DNA from: Syngnathus acus
Taxonomy: Eukaryota > Chordata > Actinopteri > Syngnathiformes > Syngnathidae
NCBI RefSeq assembly: GCF_901709675.1
Contig: NC_051092.1
Coordinates: forward strand, 11,674,491-11,738,490
Direction of reading: 5' to 3'
DNA: 64,000 nt
A program made the position numbers and the translations under genes. The notes under the pieces were generated by a model. It had not been told where the DNA came from and searched no databases. It saw only the letters and a list, made by a program, of their open reading frames with translations. The first letter of the stretch is position 1. Every line of letters begins with the position of its first letter. Shown piece after piece: positions 51,701-62,090 of the stretch.

Positions 51701-54700
51701 TTGTGTCGCGTCTCTGCTCGTCATGACTCTTTTTCTTTGTCCGACTTCCCCCAGGCTTCCGACGTCCTTATCCAGTCACTCTGGCACAGAGTTTGGCCGG
51801 ATTACGTTTGAGTTTGAGACTGTGTGCACCGCTGACTGTGAATTCTACTTTATGATGGTGAGGGGGAACTCCTGTCAGTATAGTGCCAACATTTTCTTTC
51901 ATACAGTGTTGACTAGTTTATTGTGTATATATTTTTGAAGGATGTGAACCGCAAGAGCACCACTGTGGTTGAGTCTTGGGAGAGCAGCAAAACAAGACAG
52001 TCTTATACACACATCATGACCAAAAATGCCTCGGTCTCCTACACATGGGCCTTCCAGAGGACCAACCAGCCCACGGGTGTAAGTTGTGACATGACTTTTA
52101 AAAGTCCACTTAAACTCGACGGTTGTGTATCTGGCTCAAAAATCTGCCTGCATTGTTTACTTGGGATTTCAGGGGCAACCTGTTTGGGCAGTAAACCAGC
52201 TGAGACAATTTAAAATGCTTGGTCATCATAGTATTTAAAAAAACCTCTGATGTGGCGACAATACCATATCAAGTAAATGTTGAATTGCCTTTTGCAATTC
52301 ATTTAAAAGTGTTGACATTGCTACTACCATACTATTTTTATTCATTTCATTTTTGTATTTACTGTATTTATTTTTCATCTATTTGGAACCTTATTCTGAT
52401 GTCATTTTAGTTACTTGTGAAATTGCTGTCAATTAGCTTTTTAGCACCCTGAGTCCCTCATGTACACGTGTGTGCGTTCTTCCTTGCGTAGGTCCGTCAT
52501 TATGTGAACGACGTGGCACGCATCTACTCCATCGTGGTCAGCAACGCGGTGGACGGGGTGTCGTCCGAGTGTCGCGCTTGCGCCCTCAGTGAGCAGCCGT
52601 CCAGCTCGGCGTGCGTTCCTTGCCCGCCCGGTCACTACATCGATCCGCAGAGCAGCCACTGCAACGAGTGCCCTCCCGACACCTACCTGCTCCCCCAGGC
52701 CACGCCGGGACCGGACACCTGCAAACCTTGCGGACCAGGCAGCCAGAGCAGCAAGGTCGGTTCGGAAGATTGTTGTCGCGTCACGCAAACATTGAATTCA
52801 CACATCTGGTCACACGTCGAGAAATTTATGTTTTTGCACAAATCTTTCCCTTCACGCAATCACATATCGATGACCGAAATTCATCCATGGTTGTCATTTA
52901 CATATGTACTTTATGCTTCACATTGTGCTCCAGGACCACCGCTTATGCTACAGCGACTGTCACTTCACACACACGGACGGCAACGTCACCATGACCTTTG
53001 ACTTCAGCCCGCTGGGCTCGGTGGGAACGCTGATGAACGGGCCAAGCTTCACCTCCAAGGGAACCAAGTACTTCCACCTGTTCAACATCAGCTTGTGTGG
53101 AGGACAGGTGAGAGCACACAACAGCGGATACATGCCCTTCTTATTAAAAAAAAAAACAAGGACAAAAAAATCTTTATGGCTTATTCTATTTTTTTAGAGA
53201 GCTCTTTATGTGGCCCTAAAAGTATTTTTGACTGTGCAACATTGGTGGCAGTAAACAATTTTTCTAAGATTTCAGTTTTCAAGAATATAAAACGTTCACA
53301 CCAGTGAATGGGCTAATATTAGCGATGTGCTAGTACTGTATCTTGCAGCCTTGTTTCATGGTATCATTACCAGGATAAGCTACCCTTTTGTGACCGTTTT
53401 ATGATCAGGAAATATCCTCTATGCACTCCCCTCTCAAGGATCATCTGGCCTTGTGCAAAGACAACGTGACCGACCTATCTGTCAGCGGTTCTCAGAGCGA
53501 GCACAGCGACGGTAGCAACGCTGTTCAGACCTTCATCTGCCAATCAACCATAATACCAGCCAGCGGACGAGGCTTCAACACAGCACTCACCTCGCAGTCC
53601 ATTAACCTGGCTGACACTTTCCTCGGTGAGCAGCTGAGTACACGATGTACGCAACCGTGGCTGTCCGTGATGAACATGCTAAAACTTGATGTCACTTTGA
53701 ATAGGCGCAACGGTCGAGAGTACACATGCTGGTATTAAGGCACGACCGGAGCTGTTCCCCCACTCCTCCGGGAAAGTGCCAGATGTCAACTTTTATTTCC
53801 GGTAAGCCTTTAAAAAAATCATTTTAACATTATTCAAATTTCACTAGATAATAAATTTGGGTTTTTTGTTAGCCAATCATCAAATATCTTGAAAGTAGAG
53901 AAAAAGCTTAAAATAATCATTACAGAAATTTCCTGTTTTCTCGATTGCTTTTGGAAATATGTTCTATATCATGGTGAAAGGATCGCTCTTGTTTTTTGTG
54001 GTGCACCTATTGCACTGGCTGGAACGTTCATTCAAAAGTGCTTGCCGTATTTGTTGCCAAGGTCTTTGGAGCCCACCTCGTCTTGCGAGTCGGGTCGCAG
54101 CACAGTGGTGTCAGTGCGCTGCAATCCCTTAAAAAGCACCAAAGGAGAACTCTCTGTGCCCAGGTAAGCGCATCACCATTATGGTTCAATGAACCAGGTT
54201 CCTATTATTACGCTCGCTCACGCCTCACATCTTTTGCAGTACATGTCCCGCGGGAACGTGCGACGGCTGCACCTTTCATTTCCTGTGGGAGAGCTCCGGG
54301 GCATGTCCCACGTGCACCCAGAACGACTACCACCGCATAGAGGGAGCCTGCAAGGCGGGACAAATGGTTTGTGGAGTCTCTCAAGTTTGAGATTTTCTTT
54401 CCATTATTTTTACACTACATACATCCATTCTTATAGCGCCTGTCCTCATTGTGACATGTTGGTCAGAAAACACTAGGTGTAGAAAATGATAGTGCACTTT
54501 ACAAACTAATTTTAAGGCTCACTGCTCCTCTCTCCTGCGGTGTTGATGCAGAGTACGGCCTTTGTTATGGAGGCATCCAGAGCCGCAGCTCAGGGTTTTG
54601 ATGAGGCAAGCAGCTACGACTGGCCAGACAGTAAAACCGTGAATTGTATTTCCACTCGTGGAGGCATCACCAAGCCACTGTGCTTAGTCTTTTGCTTTGA

Positions 54701-56040
54701 CATGAAATTCAGGTAGGAGATGTAAATTAGACCAATTGCGAAATCACAAACTGAGAAAATACAGAAAGACTCACTTAAAAACAAAACTTGGGAAATGGGC
54801 AGCTCACAAATGTTTCACATGGTTGTGTAATTTAATGCATGATATCTTTTCATACCAAATGAGATTTGACAGTGCTGTTTTTCTTATTAAAAACCTATTA
54901 CATGAACACTTTGATTTATTTCATGGGACTGGAACAGATTTATTCCCTAGTAGTTGATTTGGGTTTGAGTTTTTTTTTTTTTTATACACAAGCACATCAA
55001 TTAAAGAGGCCTTTTGTTTTCATTCTGTTTGTAGATCAAGGGACAAACTTGATGAGCTTGATGCGTTTGTTTGCAGGATCTGCTCTACGTGTGGACGGAG
55101 CCTAAGGTTTGCATGGGAGGCGTGAGCTTGCCCGACAAGGAGACGCTGCCGTGCGAAGGGATGGACCTCTGGGTACAGCTCTGCGCCGGATTGGGCGCCT
55201 TCCTCACCGTGCTGCTCGTCTCGCTCACCTGCTACTTCTGGAAAAAGAACAAGCGGTACGCTATCTGGTTGTCTGTCTATTTTATCTAGCTTATGTACTT
55301 GTACTATTTACAGTTTGTGTGTCTAAGTACTTGAAATACTCAGTCAGTCTGCAACCCTCATTTAGTACCTACGTTAAGCTCTTAATGTGGAATGTTGATA
55401 TATTTAAAGAAAACTAATGAAATTGTATTTCACATAAACGTACTGCACATACTGGTTGATGCACTGTACCTGTACCTGTTTGCCTATTGATTCATATATG
55501 TGTCATCTGTGCTGCAGGTTGGAGTATAAGTACTCGCGCTTGGTCATGTCCGCTAACAGCAAGGAGTGCGACATGCCAGGCGCTGACAGCTGCGCCGTCA
55601 TGGAGGGCGAGAATGAGGGCGACATGGACGATGAGGTGGTCTACTCCAAACCCTCGCTGCTTGGAAAACTCAAAGCCATAGCGTCCAAGGTGAGTTACAT
55701 TCTTGTAAGAAGATAGTGTTATTCAGGTTTTTGGGTGAAATTTTAGGATCTAAATGCAATATAAGCTTTGCAGGCGAACAAGATTGACGTTCTCTAAACT
55801 TTTCATGTCCAACTGTTGAATGATTCTACTTTTTGCAAAATGTTCTGTCCTCTGACAAGGCTCTCTGGACCGCAAACTCCAAGAAAGTCCACCTGATGGA
55901 GTTCAAAATCCATAATATAGCAGGAGAACACCGTACTATTTTATAGTAAACTGATTTTTTTTTTTTTTCAGAAAAATGGGCAAAACTATGAAAACATGCA
56001 GCTAAACTCATCTCATTCTAAAGGCTTGGTGTGGAGTTAA
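45780..56040 (+). CDS. elapor2: Endosome/lysosome-associated apoptosis and autophagy regulator 2
   Basis: Twenty-two exons: 45780-45914, 48018-48138, 48964-49153, 49338-49485, 50004-50093, 50186-50291, 50380-50532, 50761-50849, 50925-51105, 51194-51322, 51585-51675, 51755-51857, 51941-52078, 52492-52755, 52934-53107, 53439-53625, 53705-53801, 54062-54163, 54240-54366, 55077-55255, 55518-55689, 55972-56040. They total 3045 bases, one frame, 1014 aa (human about 1029). A signal peptide (about residues 20-40, [13 protein letters not shown]) leads into Cys-rich EGF/TNFR-like repeats and mannose-6-phosphate-receptor-like domains: YEYTEC-type start, [49 protein letters not shown]-like. A single transmembrane segment follows ([17 protein letters not shown], exon 20). 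The cytoplasmic tail has [10 protein letters not shown] and ends in YENMQL. It is a type I membrane protein of the late secretory/endolysosomal system. The [14 protein letters not shown] and [15 protein letters not shown] signatures favour ELAPOR2 over ELAPOR1. Exon 16 could start ten codons earlier at 53409. Confidence 0.95.
46300..46670. mobile_element. Possible hAT-type remnant in elapor2 intron 1
   Basis: The phrase AATGGCCCCTCGGTCCAATT followed by TTGGACACCCCTG resembles the stereotyped end of a dispersed fish hAT element. The preceding open frame (46358-46699) has no recognisable protein. The other terminus is unclear. Confidence 0.3.
54552..54713 (+). other. Candidate cassette/terminal exon in elapor2 intron 19
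   Basis: A pyrimidine-rich tract ending in GATGCAG opens a 54-codon frame that continues in phase from exon 19 and stops at TAG just past 54713. It has GTAGGA there as a weak donor. If used, it would end the protein before the transmembrane segment. The encoded residues resemble nothing in the family, so it may be chance. Confidence 0.25.
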
Positions 56041-56390
56041 AGCAAAGAGAAACAAAAAGGGAGAGACCCTCAGGAGATTGTCCACTGATGAAGACCCCTT
56101 TAAAACAATCACCCACCTCTATAAGCTTTTTTGGGCGTGCACATTCTCACACACACATGCATACATACACACATAACCACATACATACGCACACAGTGGC
56201 CTTCAAGTGGATACAAGTGGGTAAGAGCTCAGGGTAAACTGGGGAGCTATACGGAGCTATGATTTTCTTTGTTTTGGTTATGTTAGCTACAAGGTGGGGA
56301 TTTTCTGTGTTTACCCCTCCCCCTCCTACTTTCCTGACAAAAGCATCTGTGGCCACTTGTCATCTGTGTATTATTTTTGTTTCGCTCCAG

Positions 56391-56435
56391 TTGTTGTACA
56401 GCGAGGTGGACGCCGAGGTCCCGTACTTCAAATAA
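56391..56435 (+). CDS. elapor2: Candidate alternative last exon of elapor2
   Basis: A good acceptor (TTTGTTTCGCTCCAG) is followed by 14 codons and a stop (LLYSEVDAEVPYFK). They are in phase with the end of exon 21, so skipping exon 22 gives a different tail. The stop overlaps AATAAA at 56431. It could instead be 3' UTR of the main transcript. Confidence 0.4.
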   Translation: MLYSEVDAEVPYFK

Positions 56436-56436
56436 A
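56431..56436 (+). terminator. elapor2: elapor2 polyadenylation signals
   Basis: AATAAA at 56431-56436, with a second AATAAA at 56511-56516. A GT-rich stretch follows the first. These mark the probable 3' end of elapor2. Confidence 0.6.
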
Positions 56437-56516
56437 TTATGACTTATTTATGTAAAAGTGGACCCCTGTTGGTTGCTCTTTATTTTTTGGGGGGGAGGAT
56501 TGGACCATTCAATAAA

Positions 56517-57579
56517 TAAAAAGAAGTTAATTTTTGTGATAAAGCATTTAATTTTTAAGGTGTAGTTTGACAAATAAAGAAAATGTGGTGTGGTAAATGT
56601 TTTATGGAATTCAGTTAAACATTTTTAAAATGAAAACCATTATTTTTTACCAAACTGTGTAGAATTTATGAATTATACTGCATTTAAATAATTGGGGCGG
56701 GGGGGACAAACACTAGATAATAGATAATTTTTCCAAACGTTTCTACAGAATAGTTTGTGGAATTAAACATGATCAAATTAATAGAAATTTATAAGAGAAA
56801 ATGTGTTTTTTAAATACATTTTAATAGCTAGAAATTAAAATGTATTGTTAAAAACATACTGCATGTAAATATATTTAGCTAGTGATTTACATATTCAAAT
56901 ATTGGACTGTGTTTGAATATTTTTTTAACCATTTAAAAATATCACTTAAATAAAATTAAAGTTAGGTACAAAATGAAGAGCTCTGCAGTTCTTCAAGCAT
57001 GCTCAGATTAGGTTTTGTCAGAATACAACTTTTTGAATTTCTTTATTCAAAATAGAAACAAAATAAATTATACAGATGTATACTATATGATACGAAACAC
57101 ACTTGGATTTGTTTAGTCTAACCAATTACACAATTAACAAAAAAACGCACATAAATGAGTAATCCTGATGAGGTTTGTGTCATTCACTAAATACCACTAT
57201 GAAAATTATAATAATTTATATAATATAATTATATCCTTATAATTGATTTTCAAATCCATATTTGGCCTGTTCCCAGACAAACATTTATGCAATTACCTCA
57301 TTTTCCAACAGAGGTCGCTCTGGACACAGAAAATCAGTCTCTTCGCTCAACCCTGCAACACAGGAATCGATTAGGTGAAAAGTGGGACCCCTGTCATTCG
57401 TGGGCGATAGGGCCTGCGAATAGGGAAAATCCACGTATGTTGAATGTCCATCATAAACGTGTTGATAAAAACAAAATAGATTCAACTATGTGTGTGCACG
57501 CGCGTGTGTGCGCGTGCGTGTGCATGCGCGTCTTCACACGTGAGGGGCTATCACAATACATGCTTTGATGGGTAGTGAT
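56517..57579. other. AT-rich spacer after elapor2
   Basis: Very AT-rich sequence with no supportable gene. A short GTGCGCGCG/GTGTG tract lies near 57490-57535. The composite repeat element begins at its right edge. Confidence 0.6.
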
Positions 57580-58039
57580 CAGGGACATGCGGTCAGAGGA
57601 GGCAAGGGAGGCCACGCCTCCCCTGCCATCATGAAAAGGGGAAAAACAAATTCAATTGTCTTTATTATAAAGTCATTTTCCTTTTAATTTCAGTAGTTTT
57701 GTATCATTCTGAACCAAAATCGCTGAATTTTTATAGTTATTTTAAAACCGAAGACGATTCGCTCGGAGGAGCCAAATTCCTGCCTTGCCTCCTCTGAGGA
57801 TTGCGTAATCACACGGCTACCTATGTTGACAGGTTTGACAGCTAAACTTCTAAAAAGTTACTGCCTTAATTTTTTTCCCTGTTGAGAGAAGCCAGTGACG
57901 TCACAGATCAAACAGCCAATCAGGAGGTAGGGGTGAGGGCGGGTGTGGCACTTTTCACTTTCACTTAAGCTTTTTCCCTAATGAAGTGGCCTGTGATTAG
58001 GTACACCTCATGGACACTTCAATAGGTACACTACACGAG

Positions 58040-58042
<3 letters not shown>

Positions 58043-58089
<47 letters not shown>

Positions 58090-58090
58090 G
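58043..58090. repeat. (AAAT)n microsatellite
   Basis: About 12 units of AAAT/TAAA immediately before the inner element end at about 58093. Confidence 0.9.
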
Positions 58091-58227
58091 AAAGTGTAGC
58101 GAACGATTCGGTGAACATTTCTTTTTAACAAATCTTTTGAGTGAACCAATTCTAAAGATTCAGTCCACTTAAGAACTGGACTGCACATCATTAGTACAAA
58201 AGAGTGCAGACGGCTAAGGGTAGACAG

Positions 58228-58302
58228 GTCGAAATAGCTGACCGGTTAGTGACATGGGCTCTTGCTCGGTAAGAACCCGGTTCGATCCCAGGTTTGAGCA
58301 TA
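58228..58302 (+). other. tRNA-like segment, probably SINE-derived
   Basis: TAGCTGACCGGTTAGTGACA followed at tRNA-like spacing by AACCCGGTTCGATCCCAGG resembles an RNA polymerase III A box and a strong B box (GGTTCGATCC). The acceptor-stem halves pair poorly, and the anticodon arm is not clean. A degenerate tRNA or a tRNA-derived SINE head fits better than a working tRNA gene. Confidence 0.45.
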
Positions 58303-58556
58303 TACCTGAATGAGCTTTTAGAATTGGAACCTCGCTTTGTTTGCGTACGCATATGCAAACAAATTCAAGTATTTATGTGTAAATACAAAAGGTGGCTCCA
58401 CCCCCTAGTGAAAAGTGCCACATCCGCCCTCACCCCCACTTTCTGATTGGCTGGTTGATTTGTGACATCACTTGGACACTCCATTAGGTACACTGCCATT
58501 TTCAAGTGTACCTAATAACAGGCCACTTTATTAGGGAAATATCATGGTCAAAGGTC

Positions 58557-58757
58557 ACAGGTGTCAAGCTCTAGTCCTCGGGGCCGCATTCCAACATATT
58601 TTCCAAGATTCCCTCGTTAAGTGCACCTGCGTGAAAAGTTTTAGCTCCTGCAGAACGTGAAAATGACCAAAATCTTTTCACGCAGGTGTGTTTAATGAGG
58701 GTAACTTGGAAAACATATTGGAACGCGGCCCCGAGGACTAGAGCTTGACACCTGTGA
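58557..58757. mobile_element. Complete palindromic MITE-like element
   Basis: ACAGGTGTCAAGCTCTAGTC at the left returns as its inverse at the right. The two halves pair along almost the whole 200 bases, through the inner arms CACCTGCGTGAAAAGTTTT and CTTTTCACGCAGGTG. The phrases CCTCGGGGCCGCATTCCAAC and ACATATTTTCCAAG belong to a dispersed fish element. It is the progenitor of the tandem array that follows. Confidence 0.7.
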
Positions 58758-59700
58758 CCTTTGACCATGATATTTCCCTAATAAAGTGGCCTGTTATTAG
58801 GTACACTTGAAAATGGCGGTGTACCTAATGGAGTGTCCGTGTGATTCCCTCGTTAAGTGCACCTGCGTGAAAAGTTTTAGCTCCTGCAGAACGTGAAAAG
58901 ACCAAAAACTTTTCACGCAGGTGCGCTTAACGAAGGTAACTTGGAAAACATATTGGAACGCGGCCCCGAGGACTAGAGCTTGACACCTGTGACCTTTGAC
59001 CATGATATTTCCCTAATAAAGTGGCCTGTTATTAGGTACACTTGAAAATGGCGGTGTACCTAATGGAGTGTCCGTGTGATTCCCTCGTTAAGTGCACCTG
59101 CGTGAAAAGTTTTAGCTCCTGCAGAACGTGAAAAGACCAAAAACTTTTCACGCAGGTGCGCTTAACGAAGGTAACTTGGAAAACATATTGGAACGCGGCC
59201 CCGAGGACTAGAGCTTGACACCTGTGACCTTTGACCATGATATTTCCCTAATAAAGTGGCCTGTTATTAGGTACACTTGAAAATGGCGGTGTACCTAATG
59301 GAGTGTCCGTGTGATTCCCTCGTTAAGTGCACCTGCGTGAAAAGTTTTAGCTCCTGCAGAACGTGAAAAGACCAAAAACTTTTCACGCAGGTGCGCTTAA
59401 CGAAGGTAACTTGGAAAACATATTGGAACGCGGCCCCGAGGACTAGAGCTTGACACCTGTGACCTTTGACCATGATATTTCCCTAATAAAGTGGCCTGTT
59501 ATTAGGTACACTTGAAAATGGCGGTGTACCTAATGGAGTGTCCGTGTGATTCCCTCGTTAAGTGCACCTGCGTGAAAAGTTTTAGCTCCTGCAGAACGTG
59601 AAAAGACCAAAAACTTTTCACGCAGGTGCGCTTAACGAAGGTAACTTGGAAAACATATTGGAACGCGGCCCCTCGAGGACTGGAGGTCGACACCCCTGGT
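58608..59700. repeat. 235-bp tandem array with internal palindrome
   Basis: GATTCCCTCGTTAAGTG recurs at 58843, 59078, 59313 and 59548, exactly 235 bases apart; the more diverged unit at 58608 is in the same register. The three middle units appear identical. Each unit has about two thirds of the fold-back element, including the CACCTGCGTGAAAAGTTTT hairpin, plus a linker with AATAAAGTGGCCTGTTATTA and a TGACCTTTGACCA site. The last unit ends in a different variant (CTCGAGGACTGGAGGTCGAC). Confidence 0.92.
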
Positions 59701-59701
59701 T

Positions 59702-60120
59702 TAAGTGAAAAGTGTCACACCCGCCCTCACCCCCACTTTCTGATTGGCTGTTTGATCTGTGACGTCACTCGGACACCCCATTAGGTACACCGCCATTTTT
59801 AGGTGTTCCTAATAACAGGCCAATTCATTAGGGAAAAATCATGGTCAAAGCTTAAATGAAAGTGAGAAGTGCCACACCCGCCCTCACCCCCACTTTCTGA
59901 TTGGCTGTTTGATCTGTGACGTCACTCGGACACCTCATTAGGTACACCGCCATTTTTAGGTGTTCCTAATAACAGGCCAATTCATTAGGGAAAAATCACG
60001 GTCAAAGCTTAAATGAAAGTGAAAAGTGCCACACCCGCCCTCACCCCCACTTTCTGATTGGCTGTTTGATCTGTAACGTCATTCGGACACTCTATTAGGT
60101 ACACCGCCATTTTCAGGTTC
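59702..60120. repeat. 157-bp tandem repeat with CCAAT and CRE sites
   Basis: Almost three direct copies, spaced 157 and 156 bases, each carry CCCGCCCTCACCCCCACTTT, TGATTGGCTGTTTGATCTGT and GACGTCACTCGGACACC. Another forward copy lies near 58405-58500 and an inverted one near 57890-58010, so the unit also frames the 235-bp array. Confidence 0.85.
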
Positions 60121-60462
60121 GTTCGCGAAGATTCACGAGTGAGTGACAGACAGCGTTGCTGCTATGCCAGCCGACACACGTTAAGCCGACATTGATGTTT
60201 TAATTTTGTATTTGTTGGATTGTAGTTGATGGTGTTATTATACCGAATGTGTTTGTGTTTGAATAAAAGGTTGAAAAAAAATACGTTATGCCGACATTTG
60301 TTATTTTGGGGGACACCAACTCATATAACAATGTAAAACACATACATATTGTCATATAAAGCAGTTAGCCAAATGTCTGATTTTTGTTTTAATTGGCGAA
60401 TATAAAACAAGGAATAAAACACCAGACAAGTGTAAATATTTATTTAAAAAAAAGAAAGAAAA

Positions 60463-60500
60463 AAAAATATATATATATATACGTATATATATATATATTA
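60463..60500. repeat. (AT)n tract
   Basis: Short alternating AT run with one CG interruption, inside the composite element. Confidence 0.85.
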
Positions 60501-62044
60501 TAAGTACATTTCAAACCAGCAATCTAATGTGAAATTGCAGTAGATATATTGGATAACAATATTTAGGCGTATATATGCATACACGTTATTTAAAAACTAA
60601 TATAAGTGATATAAAATCAAGATTAACCAAAGAGAAACATAATCTCCCGGTTGTTGCATAACGGCGCATCCCTTCATGGAATAAAGTTAGCCGTTAGCTT
60701 GGAGAAAACGTGCATCAAAGAAGTGGTGTTTCAGTGAGTGGTTCTTTCTTTCCTTGGCAAATCGTAAATCTACATTATGGCTTACAATAGTTCACGCCAG
60801 GAGGGCAGGAAGGCAGTTGACCCATTAACTCGTTCGCGAACGGGAAAGTCAGGATTCGTTCCCTCACTGATCCGTTCTCGCGATGAACTGGAAATGCAAA
60901 TCACTCACTCACTGACTTGTTCACTCACAGACCCGCTCAGTTCGTGAACGGGAAGTTACGTCTTTTTCTTCTTCGTTTTGTTTTACGGCGAGGTGGCACC
61001 AGCTTCAATGCGCATTATCGACACCTACTGGTTGAAGTCATATGAACTGAAAAAAGAACGAATCACTTTAGGAAGTGATTCGTTCACTCTCGGTCACTGA
61101 AAACATTCGTTCTTTTGAACGAATCGTTCACTCGCGAGCCAACACTACCGTCAATGTGCCCAACCCCAGTCATGAACCTCACCGCACGTCACTGGTGGCG
61201 ATCTGCGCAAAATACATTGACAAAAAATTCTTGATTCCTCTAACAATCTGACTATTTTTAGTTAAATGATAGGTGGTGATCAGTATGCAAAATACATTTA
61301 TAAAAAATTCTTGAAATTTTTGCAACTTTTCAAAAAATATATTTTTACTTGATTCTTATAACAATCTGACTATTTTAGTTAAATCTGGATGGTATGTTTT
61401 GATTCCTGGAAATGTTTCATAATTTAAAAAAGCTTGTGATATTTGGACTTTATTGCAATAACATGACTTTTTGTCTTTTCCCTTTATTTTTAAAAATGTT
61501 TACTTGTTACATTCATTCTCACTTTTTTCGCAATCGTTGAAATGGAATCTAATAAATTACAGACGTGCTTTAAAAAAAACTCTCTTTCCCATATACCATA
61601 CAATACAATTTTATTCATATAGTGCATTTCACAACAGCTGCAGCTGCAACAAAGCACATATAACATCCCACACATCACATAGAAACCACCCCCGTAATCA
61701 TCCAAACTTCTCTCTCACATGGAGGAACGAGAGGTAAGCTGTTGGACATGGGTGGGTTGGTGGTGGTGGTGGGTGGGGGCTCACATGAAGAGTGTGAGAC
61801 CATTTGGTCCACTTAGCGAGCGCATAACTGGGGTTAAGTGTGCAGTTAAGATGCCAACTTACTGAGCCAAAAACTCATCAGCCAATCACCAGGCGAGACT
61901 TCCCCCCCCACCACCACTGCCACCACCCCCCAATTCAATTCAGTCGTCTGCAAGTTGACGTGCTGGATGCGGTCGTCCATAGCAACCTCACCATCAATGC
62001 GGGGTGCATCTTTGTAGGAATGACTGAGTCTTGTGTGAACAAAG

Positions 62045-62046
62045 CC

Positions 62047-62089
<43 letters not shown>

Positions 62090-62090
62090 T
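62045..62090. repeat. (GT)n microsatellite
   Basis: About 22 perfect GT units. Confidence 0.95.

Larger units (their letters stand above)
57580..61194. mobile_element. Composite non-autonomous element with nested repeats
   Basis: The left end CAGGGACATGCGGTCAGAGG (57580-57599) and the inverse of the right end, CAGTGACGTGCGGTGAGG (61177-61194), match over most positions. GTAGTGAT before and GTGGCGAT after could be a worn 8-bp target duplication. Inside lie a second pair of inverted ends built on GAACGATTCG (about 58093 and 61146), an (AAAT)n run, a tRNA-like segment, a complete fold-back element, a 235-bp tandem array and a 157-bp repeat. No transposase is encoded. I interpret it as nested insertions followed by tandem expansion. 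Confidence 0.55.

Noticed and set aside
52441-52788. 115-codon antisense frame
   Set aside because: It is the mirror of GC-rich elapor2 exon 14.
58571-59693. Family of near-identical 63-68 codon minus-strand frames
   Set aside because: They are one frame of the 235-bp tandem unit and track its period exactly; no start context or homology.
58608-59700. CRISPR-like spaced repeat array
   Set aside because: Repeats are 235 bp with no variable spacers and lie in a vertebrate genome; this is a tandem repeat with an internal hairpin.
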